Below are positions 6,093 to 14,283 of a stretch of 21,952 bases of DNA, piece after piece (position 1 is the first letter of the stretch; every line of letters begins with the position of its first letter). Location: assembly GCA_934277435.1 (NCBI GenBank), contig CAKQUE010000016.1, forward strand, positions 1-21,952. Direction: 5' to 3'. The notes below the pieces were generated by a model. That model saw nothing but the letters and a program-made list of their open reading frames with translations, did not search any database and was not told the DNA's origin. Made by a program: the position numbers and the translations under genes. Source of the DNA: an uncultured Alphaproteobacteria bacterium (lineage in GTDB: Bacteria > Pseudomonadota > Alphaproteobacteria > RF32 > CAG-239).

Positions 6093-6854
6093 CTATAAAC
6101 AAATAAACGAATATTGGGTTGGGTAATCTTTTGGTTGGCTGATTAGTCCCAGATGTGTGTTGCGGCGATAGCTGAAATAGCCGTTTTGCGCCGGATATGT
6201 ATCTATATGCGAATTAACAACATTGTCAATCCCCAAATTATGCAACTTATCTTCCAAATAGCCGCTCAAATCAAAATAAAAATGCTCGCTGTCTTTACCG
6301 GTGGCAAAATATTTTGCATTTACCGAATTTTCTTTGAGCAACGTTGTCCGCATATCGTTTTGCACTTCAAATGAAGCTTGCTGCATACAAGGCCCAATAG
6401 CGGCGGCAATATTTTTTAGCTCTGCGCCTTTGCGCAGCATTAAAGCCACGGTGTTTTCCACCACTCCGCGATAAGCTCCGCGCCAGCCGGCGTGCGCCGC
6501 GCCGATAACTCCGTGTTTGTAGTCGGCAAGCAACACCGGCGCGCAGTCGGCAGTTTTTATACCAAGCAAAATATTGGGATTAGTCGTGACAGCGCCGTCC
6601 GCCGTAACCGTAAACTGCTGCGGTAAATTTGCTTCAACCACCGTATTGGAAACACCTTGATTCAGCGTAAACGTATCTTCATAATTTTTATGAAAATACG
6701 CGGTGATAATCTCAAAATTTTGCCGCACCGCCACTTTTGAATCTTGGCTGTTGTAATTAGTGTTAAGCGAGGCGTATTTCCCCTGCGACACACCGCCTTT
6801 GGCGCCAAAAAAGCAATGCTTTGCGGCAATCAAATTAGAAGCCTGCCAACTCAT
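6093..6854 (-). CDS. pgeF: Purine nucleoside phosphorylase, YfiH/LACC1 (PgeF) family, 253 aa
   Basis: Members of this family (COG1496) are zinc-dependent phosphorylases/deaminases of adenosine, inosine and related nucleosides, formerly called multicopper polyphenol oxidases. Clear motifs are IKTADCAPVLLAD (Cys at ~104), GAAHAGWRGA (His121), AIGPC (Cys156) and a C-terminal NGYFSYRRNTHLG. The usual QVHS/QVHG motif that supplies the first zinc-binding His reads NQGVSNTVV here, so that His appears to be missing or shifted. The start overlaps the deoB stop by 4 nt (ATGA), implying translational coupling, with GGGGAAA just upstream. Sharing an operon with deoB suits nucleoside salvage: the phosphorylase releases (deoxy)ribose-1-phosphate, the substrate of DeoB. 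Confidence 0.92.
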   Translation of the reverse strand: MSWQASNLIAAKHCFFGAKGGVSQGKYASLNTNYNSQDSKVAVRQNFEIITAYFHKNYEDTFTLNQGVSNTVVEANLPQQFTVTADGAVTTNPNILLGIKTADCAPVLLADYKHGVIGAAHAGWRGAYRGVVENTVALMLRKGAELKNIAAAIGPCMQQASFEVQNDMRTTLLKENSVNAKYFATGKDSEHFYFDLSGYLEDKLHNLGIDNVVNSHIDTYPAQNGYFSYRRNTHLGLISQPKDYPTQYSFICL

Positions 6855-8047
6855 AAAAAGCTTTCCCCGTATTTCATCGGTTCAAGTCCGTAAAAAGCGC
6901 AGATTGTTTGGGCAATATCAGCATAAGTTTGGCGCTGCCCAATGTTTTGCGTCTGTACTTTTTTACCAAACATTATAACCGGCACTTGTTCGCGTGTGTG
7001 GTCGGTTCCGGCGTATGTCGGATCGCAGCCGTGGTCGGCGGTAATAAAGACAATGTCATCATCGCCTAAAAGCGGCAAAAGTTCCGGCAAACGAGAGTCA
7101 AAATAATCCAATCCGCGCGCATAGCCGGCAACATCGCGGCGATGTCCGTAGACCATATCAAAATCCACAAAATTAGTGAAAACAACGGCGTTTTTCGGCG
7201 CTTTTTTCACTTGTTCCAACGTAACATTCCAAAGTTCTTCCAAACCGCTGGCTTTATAGGCCTGAGTAATCCCCGAACCGGCGTAAATATCGCGGATTTT
7301 ACCCACCGAAATAACTTCATGTCCTGCATTTGCCGCTTTGTTTAAAACCGTAACTTCCGGCGGAGTAACCGAATAGTCGTGACGATTTTTGGTGCGGGTA
7401 AATTCGCCTTTATGCTCGCCCACAAACGGACGGGCGATAATGCGGGCGATGTTATATGGTTTTGCCGCTTCAAAAGCGACTTCGCAAAGTTTATACAAGC
7501 GTTCCAAACCAAAATGCTCTTCATGACAAGCAATTTGCAGCACGCTGTCGGCGGAAGTGTAAAAAATCGGCTTACCTGTTTTCAAGTGTTCTTCGCCAAG
7601 TTCTTCTATAATAACCGTGCCGGACGCGGCTTTATTACCCAATATACCGTCAATACCGCCTTTAGCGCAGATTTCGGCAATCAATTCCGGCGGAAAAGAC
7701 GGATAATCCGGCTTAAAATAGCCCCAGTCAAACAGCACGGGAGTTCCGGCCATTTCCCAGTGTCCGGAAGTTGTGTCCTTACCTTTGCTTATTTCTTTAG
7801 CATGACCAAATTTATGACCGATTGCAAACGCCGGCTTGTTTTGGCACTGTAAATCCGTTTTATCGCCGCTGGCCTCAAATCCGGCTTGCTGTAAGCCCAA
7901 ATAAGCCAAATTTGGTACTTCTAAACGACCTTGTTTTTGAGCAATATGCGCAAACGTATTGGCTCCGACATTAGAAAAAGCGGCCGCGTCAGGCGCTCCG
8001 CCAATTCCAAAAGAGTCCATCATCAAGATAATAACTTTACCGCTCAT
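6851..8047 (-). CDS. deoB: Phosphopentomutase DeoB, 398 aa
   Basis: Interconverts (deoxy)ribose-1-phosphate and -5-phosphate, feeding nucleoside-derived sugar into the pentose phosphate pathway. It is an alkaline-phosphatase-superfamily enzyme needing Mn2+. The metal-binding N-terminus reads KVIILMMDSFGIGGAPDA. GKDTTSGHWEMAG carries the phosphorylated Thr, and FITADHGCDPTYAGTDHTRE carries the second metal cluster. Length fits the family (~390-410). ATG at 8047 was chosen because GGAGGAGATATAAA lies directly upstream and the protein then starts MSGKVIILMMDS; an in-frame ATG 18 codons earlier adds a non-family extension. Second gene of the operon, 70 nt after the 90-aa gene. Confidence 0.97.
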   Translation of the reverse strand: MSGKVIILMMDSFGIGGAPDAAAFSNVGANTFAHIAQKQGRLEVPNLAYLGLQQAGFEASGDKTDLQCQNKPAFAIGHKFGHAKEISKGKDTTSGHWEMAGTPVLFDWGYFKPDYPSFPPELIAEICAKGGIDGILGNKAASGTVIIEELGEEHLKTGKPIFYTSADSVLQIACHEEHFGLERLYKLCEVAFEAAKPYNIARIIARPFVGEHKGEFTRTKNRHDYSVTPPEVTVLNKAANAGHEVISVGKIRDIYAGSGITQAYKASGLEELWNVTLEQVKKAPKNAVVFTNFVDFDMVYGHRRDVAGYARGLDYFDSRLPELLPLLGDDDIVFITADHGCDPTYAGTDHTREQVPVIMFGKKVQTQNIGQRQTYADIAQTICAFYGLEPMKYGESFL

Positions 8048-8117
8048 TTTATATCTCCTCCACAGTAATTTTGTTAGAGACATAATGGCATAGTTTTGCA
8101 AAATTGCAATACCGAAT

Positions 8118-8390
8118 TTATTGCAGCTGCCGCGAACACCGGCAAGCGTTGAATTTTATTTGCGACTGCGGCAAAAGCATAATATCTTCGGATTTTTCCG
8201 GTTTTTCACCGGCAGCGGCAAAAACTTCTTCGGCATAAGCCTTTTTGGCGGCATAAAGCAAAAACAGCGGACGCTCTAATTTCAGTTTGCCTAAAACTTC
8301 TTCCAAGGCCTCAAAGCTGTCATAAATCGTGCCGGCAAAATAAAGATAATTTTTCATTTCAGATTTTTGATTTTGTGTTGCAGTATTCAT
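8118..8390 (-). CDS. Hypothetical 90-aa protein heading the deoB operon
   Basis: Not recognised. Soluble, without signal peptide. The core MKNYLYFAGTIYDSFEALEEVLGKLKLERPLFLLYAAKKAYAEEVF reads as a small alpha/beta domain. The C-terminus ends in CRCSRQLQ. The start at 8390 has a good Shine-Dalgarno (GAGGTGA, 5 nt). A later Met (residue 12) would begin right at the beta-strand-like YLYFAG. A 7-bp inverted repeat (TGCAATA/TATTGCA, 8105-8125) spans the stop codon and could cut read-through into deoB, though it lacks a good T-run. Function unknown; same-strand position suggests co-transcription with deoB. Confidence 0.7.
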   Translation of the reverse strand: MNTATQNQKSEMKNYLYFAGTIYDSFEALEEVLGKLKLERPLFLLYAAKKAYAEEVFAAAGEKPEKSEDIMLLPQSQIKFNACRCSRQLQ

Positions 8391-8521
8391 TTTATCACCT
8401 CGTTCTAAAATAATTTTGATAACAAAAATTTAATAATAGTTAAAATTTTTTTAAACATAAAACATCGTCTATCTTGACAAAGACTTCTCCAAAAAACAAA
8501 GGAGTCGCAACCAAAAACTTT

Positions 8522-8713
8522 TTACATATTAAAATATTTTCGCTGTTCTTCATGGTGAAATTGCAATGCTTTTTGCGGAATGATGTAAATATTTTTATCC
8601 CAATCATCAACCATTTGGTTGATGATATTGCGGCTGCTTTCAAAACCGTCATGCAAATGCGCCGCCGATGACAAATCATGAATAATAACGTTGGCAAAGG
8701 TATGTGTTTTCAT
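8522..8713 (-). CDS. Hypothetical 63-aa protein
   Basis: Not recognised. Short, soluble and His-rich, from MKTHTFANVIIHDLSSAAHLHDGFESSRN to LQFHHEEQRKYFNM. The start at 8713 is fixed by a strong Shine-Dalgarno (AAGGAGGAAACC then ATG). The frame extends further upstream without another good ribosome binding site. It lies between the terminator of prepilin-like gene 1 and the deoB operon, same strand. No clear terminator follows, so some read-through into 8390-8118 is possible. Confidence 0.65.
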   Translation of the reverse strand: MKTHTFANVIIHDLSSAAHLHDGFESSRNIINQMVDDWDKNIYIIPQKALQFHHEEQRKYFNM

Positions 8714-8835
8714 GGTTTCCTCCTTTTGCTGAATTGATATAAAAAATATAATTTTCATTTGCCATAAAGAAACCATAGCCCCGCCAAAAGTCTATGTAAG
8801 AATTTGGTCAGGTTTATTTATAAAAAAACAAAAAG

Positions 8836-8864
8836 AAACGCCCGAGTTAGGAGCAAGGGCGTTT
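8836..8864 (-). terminator. Rho-independent terminator of prepilin-like gene 1
   Basis: AAACGCCC - 13-nt loop - GGGCGTTT (8-bp perfect stem), followed on the minus strand by CTTTTTGTTTTTTT. It lies ~105 nt after the stop codon, beyond two other hairpins. Confidence 0.85.
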
Positions 8865-8874
8865 CCGGAGAAAG

Positions 8875-8967
8875 ACTGCCGACTATAAGACAATGAGAGT
8901 AACGGCAGTTCTTTGGAATGTGCGGGCGGTTTGCAACTAGTATCCCAAACCGTCACGCTCTTCCAAA
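8875..8967 (-). other. Two hairpins in the 3' untranslated region of prepilin-like gene 1
   Basis: Starting 2 nt after the stop codon, 8961-8967 pairs with 8912-8918 (TTTGGAA/TTCCAAA). Inside that, 8946-8958 pairs with 8922-8933 (GCGGGCGGTTTG/CAAACCGTCACGC, one bulge), with a 12-nt loop. A second hairpin pairs ACTGCCG (8875-8881) with CGGCAGT (8903-8909). Together with the terminator this makes three hairpins in a row. 3'-end stabilisation or a 3'-derived small RNA are possible uses (inference). Confidence 0.6.
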
Positions 8968-8968
8968 C

Positions 8969-9688
8969 TCAGTAATATTTCCAAGCAATTGCACAGGTAT
9001 TACCTGTATCGCAAGAGCATGCTTTTGCAGCTTCAACAACATTGAGTGGAACAGCCTGATTTTTTCCGCCTGGTGTTGCTGTAACTGTAGTACAATTAGT
9101 TGCGGTACATTTAACACCATCATTTCCAATGTAAACACCAGATAAAGTATTTGTACTTTCATCTTTAGTTGCACCCGGTTTAGCCCCAGCACTTGTATCT
9201 GGAACTTTTTTTGATGCAACATTGTTAACTTGAAGGGCAATCAAACCAGAAGAATATCCTGAACCCCAATCATTAGTAGCCAAGGTAATGCAAGCTTCTT
9301 TTGACAAATTATCAAACTCAATAATGAAGGCTTTTTCATCACCTGGAGCAGTACTATTAGACACTGCTATACTAACAGGACCATTAAACGCATTTACCAA
9401 ACTTTTATATTTACCTTGAGCGTCTTTAACAACCAGCTCATCCGGCACTATGCCCATAGAAACCGCATTTTCGTTATTCAATCCGGTATAAGTATTTTGC
9501 TGAGCATATAAGGTTTTGGTATTTGCCACCAGCATAGAAACGTTGTCTGCAACCTTGTTTGTTTTGAATTTGTTCATCGCTTTTGAATAGCCGGCAATAC
9601 CACCAACAGACAGTACGCCGATAATAGCCAGTACGCCCAACATTTCTATCATTGAACGGCCGGATTCTAATTTCTTATAATTATTCAT
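8969..9688 (-). CDS. Prepilin-like (type IV pilin-like) protein 1, 239 aa
   Basis: Secreted pilin-like protein. A short basic leader MNNYKKLESG precedes RSMIEMLGVLAIIGVLSVGG. Gly10 is at the prepilin peptidase position and Glu15 at +5, as in type IV prepilins, but +1 is Arg instead of Phe/Met. The hydrophobic helix runs to ~residue 38. The globular part (~45-239) contains KEACITLATNDWGSGYSSGL, a Cys-adjacent segment like those in type IVb pilins, and the C-terminal cysteines VKCTATNC and KACSCDTGNTC, giving six Cys in the mature protein. ATG at 9688 has AGAGAAA-type purines upstream. Assembly genes (pilB/C/D) are not in the window. A minor pilin or pseudopilin is the alternative to a major pilin. 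Confidence 0.85.
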   Translation of the reverse strand: MNNYKKLESGRSMIEMLGVLAIIGVLSVGGIAGYSKAMNKFKTNKVADNVSMLVANTKTLYAQQNTYTGLNNENAVSMGIVPDELVVKDAQGKYKSLVNAFNGPVSIAVSNSTAPGDEKAFIIEFDNLSKEACITLATNDWGSGYSSGLIALQVNNVASKKVPDTSAGAKPGATKDESTNTLSGVYIGNDGVKCTATNCTTVTATPGGKNQAVPLNVVEAAKACSCDTGNTCAIAWKYY

Positions 9689-9721
9689 TGTTTTTCTCTT
9701 CCATAATTCTTGTTAAACATA

Positions 9722-9846
9722 CAAAAATAGCTACCGATAAGGCAGCTGGAAGTTGGAAACTACTAAAAGAAAAATAGTGTAGCTTATTAGCCATACATTA
9801 CATATAGCTTATTTAGCTACCTTCCAGCCATAAGACTAGAAGGCAT
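9722..9846 (-). promoter_or_regulatory. Attenuator-like leader of prepilin-like gene 1
   Basis: Minus-strand RNA elements in order: segment a GUAGCU (9820-9815), b AGCUAC (9784-9779), c GCUGCC (9746-9741), d GGUAGCU (9735-9729). a:b forms the base of a long hairpin, extended by AGCUAUA/UAUGGCU. c:d forms a 6-bp terminator stem with loop UUAUC, followed by UAUUUUUG. b can instead pair with d, which would break the terminator. CUUCCAGC (9752-9745) also pairs with GCUGGAAG (9828-9821). A mini-ORF (MPSSLMAGR, 9846-9817) ends inside segment a. The leader ends ~33 nt before the start codon. The regulatory reading is inference. Confidence 0.5.
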
Positions 9847-9920
9847 GCACAAATTTTACCCTTGCGCAAAGGTACTCTTTTATGAGGTTTCCACACCCCA
9901 GACAGACTATCGCCTATCCA

Positions 9921-9949
9921 ATTATCACGTTAGCAAAAATATTTTGAAA
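9921..9949 (-). promoter_or_regulatory. Candidate promoter of prepilin-like gene 1
   Basis: Minus strand TTTCAA (9944-9949), 17-bp spacer, GATAAT (9921-9926). A moderate match that would give a ~225-nt leader. In the gene-free stretch 9950-10222 nothing else was recognised apart from AT-rich DNA. Confidence 0.4.
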
Positions 9950-10222
9950 TGTAAAGAAGAATTTAGTCTTATATCCAAAGTAATAGTGCAAAGTATTACC
10001 CTCTGCTCTCAACGTTGTTCTAAACATTGTGTCAAGAATCTTCTGGCAGCACTCTCCTTAATTTAATTAACAAAATAGAAAAAATTTTGTACATTTTTTA
10101 TTTAGACAAAATATTTACTTCTATTCAGCGTCTATCCGTGGCAATTTAACACTTTGAATAATATAATTTTTTTCTAATATTAAGTTATTTTTAATAAAAA
10201 AAATCTATATTTGAAAAAATAG

Positions 10223-10251
10223 TTGCAAAAAATGACAAAATATCTTACAAT
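10223..10251 (+). promoter_or_regulatory. Sigma-70 promoter for the 1310-aa gene
   Basis: TTGCAA (10223-10228), 17-bp spacer, TACAAT (10246-10251); start expected near 10258, about 27 nt before the ATG. Confidence 0.65.
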
Positions 10252-10284
10252 ATACTTAAATTAGTTTGTTTATGGAGAACTGAA

Positions 10285-13200
10285 ATGTCAAAATATAATG
10301 AAAAAAATATACTAACCGCTGATGGCGAACATAGAGAAGAGTTTGAAGAATATGTCCGCAATCTCTTAGGTCAAAAAGTTCAAATTACAGATGTAATTCC
10401 TAATGAGAATAATGCAATACATCAAGACAAAATAGCGATGATTGACACTGTTTCTTCATACTATATGTTTAGATATGAAAAAGGCGATTTAAGCGACAAT
10501 GAGTTTGACAAAGTTATGAACTTTGGTTCAAAACAACAAAAAAATGACTCCCAAGCCTATCAAAAATCGCTAGATGATTATACTCATTGTTATTTTGGCT
10601 CCAGCAAAAATTTCTCTGATTTGACAACAAGCCAGCAATGTTTCATCAAAGCGGCACAAGAATTAGCTACAAATTTGAATGTTTCGCCAGAAGAAATTGC
10701 TAAGCGTCATGACTACTATTTTGACCAAGAAATCGCCGAAGAAAAGAAAACGACTGAAAAATCTATAAACAACACCAATTCTACCAACACTGACCAAAAA
10801 GCTCCATTAAATGTCAATGTTGCCACAGGTAAAAATTCTAATGAAAACAATAAACAAAAAGAATTGAAAGAAGAAGAAGACCTTCGCCGCGTCCGTAGCT
10901 ACGATTCTGATATTAACGCATATATGATTGACGGATTGAGCTATGGTATTTTGCAATCTATGGGTAAAACCAAAGCTATATCTGACGAAGAATTAAAAAA
11001 TCAAGAAAAAATACACGAAACCGTTCAAAAAGCTGTCGACAGCCTCAGCGCAAAAGAAAATGAAGAATTTAACACTAAATTTGTGGACACTGTCGCCACC
11101 AATGAAACAACTTTAGAAACTGTTCCGCCTTCTGTGCTGGCACAGGCATATTTAACCTACACAACCAAACTGGCGCAAAAAAATCAAGAAATCGAACAAG
11201 CCGGCGACGACGACGCAAAAAAACAGCAACTGATTGCCGAACGCAATGAAATGCTGGCCAAAAAAGGCAATATCGCCCAACGCATTGACGACTTAACCGA
11301 TATGCTGGTTGCGGATACACACGATGATAAAGACTTGTTCTTCGCTGATGACACAAACGTTGCCGATGTCTATGACGGTTACAAAAAAATGTTTGACGTA
11401 CGCGCCGAAGATTTGAAAGCGCAGCAAGATGAAAATAATCCAAATCCGGCAATCACTGACCGTTTGCAAAAAATGGAAAATGGTCAGCAGGCTTTGGATG
11501 TGCAATATAATTCATATCTTGAAACATTTGGCTTGCAAGGTGTTAGCAAAGACAACGCCGAAGCTTTGAACAAGCGCTATGATGAAATATCTAAAGGACT
11601 GAAAGATGTTCAACTAAACGACGAAACTGCGGCGCAAGTTATCACACAAACCGAAGATGGTAAAGACATCACTTTAGGTTCTTTACTCGGCAGCGTAAAG
11701 TTTTATGACGCCGACGGCAATGTTGAGCCGCAATTCAAAGATAAAGACGGCAACAAAGCAACCGAATGGTCGGAAGGTGCTAAGGTTATTGAAGGCAGCA
11801 AACTTGACCAAAGTTTGGCTATGGCTAAACAGCTGTATGTACAAAACAATTTGACCTCAAACGTAGAACCTAAGCCAGAAGAATTACAAAAGGCTTTGAC
11901 CGAATATTTACCGCAGGTTTTATACGCCACAAACGTCAAGAGCTTGGTGGAAAAAAATGTTTTAGAAACACCGGATCAGTATAAAGACCGCGACACCATC
12001 AACAAAAATGTTCAAGAGTTTGTTAAACAGGTTGAAGCCAATGACAAACCAATGGAAATTGCTGATAACACTTTCCGCAATGTTAAAAATAGTATGGTTA
12101 ATCAAGCCTATGCTTATCAAGGTGTTTTGGCTAAACAAATGGGCGTCACATCTAATGACGATGTAGATAAAACTCCGGTTTTGAACAAAGTCTGCAACAA
12201 CATCAAGCCTTTGGACGAACGCCCGAATTCACGTGTTATAAAAGCGGTTACTCCAAACGTTTGGAAAAATTACGCCAGTGAAACGCTGCAGGGCATGGCT
12301 GCCGCCGCAATTGGTACGGCTCGTGTTAAAGGTGCTCAGCTTTGCGCTATTGGCGCAGCTCACGCTGTAACCGGTATTGCCACTGCCAACTTGGCTTTGG
12401 CGGCCAGCGTCATTGTCCCGATTGCCATGACCACCAAACAAATTCTTTCGTGGCGAAAAGAGCAAAAGGCTCAAGGTAAACCAACAGGGTTCAAAGCCTT
12501 TATGAAAGATAAAAATATGCGCTGGACTCTGGCTACCACGGCTCTGACCGAAGCAGCTGTCGGCTGTATGTTTGTTCCGGGGGCGCAGCCGGTTGCTGTC
12601 GCTCTAGGTGCAGCTGCTTTAGCAATCGGTGTGGGTCGAGCAGCAGCAAATGATTATAAAAAATTACGCGCTGCCGGTAAAAGCAAATGGAAAGCTCTTG
12701 CCGCAGCCACTTTGGGCGCAGGTCTAAAAGTCGGCACAGCCTTATTGATGAACAAAGCCATGACCAACCTCTTTAACAACCATTTTGGTGAACACGTCGA
12801 GCATAAAGAAGAAGTTAAAGCTAAATCTCATATGGAATTTCGTGAAGGCGATGAACTTGCCGGACACGCAAGACAAACGCTGGATAATTTTTATAAAGGC
12901 AATCCAGAAGGTCTTGAACAGGATTTGGCACAAGTCAAAGCACAGCTACACGCTATGGGACGCGACGATATCTCTCCGGAAGTGTTCTTGCGTAACGCCT
13001 GCGATGCTGGCATGAACACCGGCACCAACACTATTAACCATGTTGACGGCGGAGGCATTGTTCACACAGGCGGTAATAATCTTGTAATGACAGATGCATG
13101 GGCGCAGCAATATGGCATAAATACCGACGGAGTACACGCACTTGGCGGCATCAGAGGCGCAGATGGAGCAATTCATATCACCTCAGACGCCCTAAAAGGA

Positions 13201-14217
13201 TTTGACGATGTAAAATACGCCGTTTCCGTTCACAATGAAATTGGTTCGACAATAAATCCAAACAGCGGTAATCGTTTGGAAGGCCACCAAGATGGTGTTT
13301 TACACCGCAACGCTACTGTTAACGACGTCAACCAAACGGTACATGCAGATGGTGACAAAGGTACTGAGTTCAACACTTATGCAAATCATAACAACAACGG
13401 TTATGAACAACATGAAGTTATTGATCAACAGGCTATTCCGGCACACGATGAAGTCACTAAAATAAATTATAACGATGCGCCTATAGCCGTTGGCATGCAA
13501 GGCATCCGCAATGGCGGTTGGATTCATAAGCTAGTCGATAGGGTTGGAGCTCTAAAAGATAGAATTATCGGTAAAAAAGCCCCTACTAATAAAGGTGTTC
13601 CTGAGACTAAAAAAACCTATGTAAAACCAACCATAGAGGTCAAAAATCCGGTGGCTGATGAATATAAAATCGTTTATGGCATCGAGCCAACACAAAAGGC
13701 TGAAGTAGCATACAAAAAATTGGTTTTGGACGAAATGAAGGCCGATAGGGAAGCCGGAAAAACACAAACCACAAATTTGGTTGACTATATTGCCGAACGC
13801 AAAGCCACTTATGATGAAAAACTAGCCACGATAATCGCTCCTACTAAAGAAGATGTCAAAGGTTTTCATGAAACCAAAGAAGGTAAAGAGGCAACAGCTA
13901 AAGCCAGACAAGATATGTTCCAAACCAACTTGTCTAACAATGGTCAAGATTTGCCTCGCAAACTAATGACTTTGCAAAAATTCACCGAGTTTGCCACCTA
14001 TGCTTTGAGCAATGGTGCCGACAGAAGCCATGTAACGGCAGCACACGACAACTCGATGGGACGTTCTCATAATGATGATTACAACGAACGCCCGTCCGGC
14101 GGCAGATTTGATGTCAATACCGGTCAAGTTACGGGACAAACTACCAATAAAGGCAAAGGTGTTAAAGACGCTAATATTAAAACAATGATTAGCAACAACA
14201 AAACAAACACCCAATAG
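10285..14217 (+). CDS. Large protein of unknown function with central hydrophobic region, 1310 aa
   Basis: Not recognised. ATG at 10285 has GGAGAACTGA just upstream. No N-terminal signal peptide. Layout: a charged helical N-terminal region (1-165); an Asn/Lys-rich linker (~165-195); a long acidic, probably coiled-coil region (~200-650, e.g. DDDAKKQQLIAERNEMLAKK). A hydrophobic centre follows with several Ala/Gly-rich helices, ~672-721 (AAAAIGTARVKGAQ onward), ~747-790 and ~805-830. The C-terminal ~480 residues are rich in Asn, Gly, His and Asp (NTINHVDGGGIVHTGGNN; YANHNNNGYEQHE), then Lys-rich. Central weak hydrophobic helices between long soluble arms resemble secreted effectors or pore-forming proteins more than a transporter, but no domain was identified. 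Own promoter and terminator; no neighbour explains its role. Confidence 0.85.
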   Translation: MSKYNEKNILTADGEHREEFEEYVRNLLGQKVQITDVIPNENNAIHQDKIAMIDTVSSYYMFRYEKGDLSDNEFDKVMNFGSKQQKNDSQAYQKSLDDYTHCYFGSSKNFSDLTTSQQCFIKAAQELATNLNVSPEEIAKRHDYYFDQEIAEEKKTTEKSINNTNSTNTDQKAPLNVNVATGKNSNENNKQKELKEEEDLRRVRSYDSDINAYMIDGLSYGILQSMGKTKAISDEELKNQEKIHETVQKAVDSLSAKENEEFNTKFVDTVATNETTLETVPPSVLAQAYLTYTTKLAQKNQEIEQAGDDDAKKQQLIAERNEMLAKKGNIAQRIDDLTDMLVADTHDDKDLFFADDTNVADVYDGYKKMFDVRAEDLKAQQDENNPNPAITDRLQKMENGQQALDVQYNSYLETFGLQGVSKDNAEALNKRYDEISKGLKDVQLNDETAAQVITQTEDGKDITLGSLLGSVKFYDADGNVEPQFKDKDGNKATEWSEGAKVIEGSKLDQSLAMAKQLYVQNNLTSNVEPKPEELQKALTEYLPQVLYATNVKSLVEKNVLETPDQYKDRDTINKNVQEFVKQVEANDKPMEIADNTFRNVKNSMVNQAYAYQGVLAKQMGVTSNDDVDKTPVLNKVCNNIKPLDERPNSRVIKAVTPNVWKNYASETLQGMAAAAIGTARVKGAQLCAIGAAHAVTGIATANLALAASVIVPIAMTTKQILSWRKEQKAQGKPTGFKAFMKDKNMRWTLATTALTEAAVGCMFVPGAQPVAVALGAAALAIGVGRAAANDYKKLRAAGKSKWKALAAATLGAGLKVGTALLMNKAMTNLFNNHFGEHVEHKEEVKAKSHMEFREGDELAGHARQTLDNFYKGNPEGLEQDLAQVKAQLHAMGRDDISPEVFLRNACDAGMNTGTNTINHVDGGGIVHTGGNNLVMTDAWAQQYGINTDGVHALGGIRGADGAIHITSDALKGFDDVKYAVSVHNEIGSTINPNSGNRLEGHQDGVLHRNATVNDVNQTVHADGDKGTEFNTYANHNNNGYEQHEVIDQQAIPAHDEVTKINYNDAPIAVGMQGIRNGGWIHKLVDRVGALKDRIIGKKAPTNKGVPETKKTYVKPTIEVKNPVADEYKIVYGIEPTQKAEVAYKKLVLDEMKADREAGKTQTTNLVDYIAERKATYDEKLATIIAPTKEDVKGFHETKEGKEATAKARQDMFQTNLSNNGQDLPRKLMTLQKFTEFATYALSNGADRSHVTAAHDNSMGRSHNDDYNERPSGGRFDVNTGQVTGQTTNKGKGVKDANIKTMISNNKTNTQ

Positions 14218-14230
14218 TGTGGGCTGAATC

Positions 14231-14264
14231 AAAAAAAGAGCTTCTGAAAAGAAGCTCTTTTTTT
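14231..14264. terminator. Bidirectional terminator between the 1310-aa gene and dxs
   Basis: AAAAAAGAGCTTCT - GAAA - AGAAGCTCTTTTTT: a near-perfect 14-bp stem with a GNRA tetraloop and T-runs in both directions, sitting between two convergent stop codons. Confidence 0.92.
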
Positions 14265-14283
14265 AATGCCGAAATAATAAAAA

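Noticed and set aside
9722..9950. Known riboswitch classes (cobalamin, glycine, c-di-GMP, TPP, SAM) in the gene 1 leader
   Set aside because: No consensus box of any of these was recognised by eye.
9845..10066. Plus-strand reading frame of 73 codons in the gene-free stretch before the 1310-aa gene
   Set aside because: No promoter, poor ribosome binding site, no plausible protein character; it runs antisense through the promoter of prepilin-like gene 1.
11075..11452. Minus-strand frame (125 codons) within the 1310-aa gene
   Set aside because: Arg/His/Phe-rich shadow on the opposite strand, without start signals.
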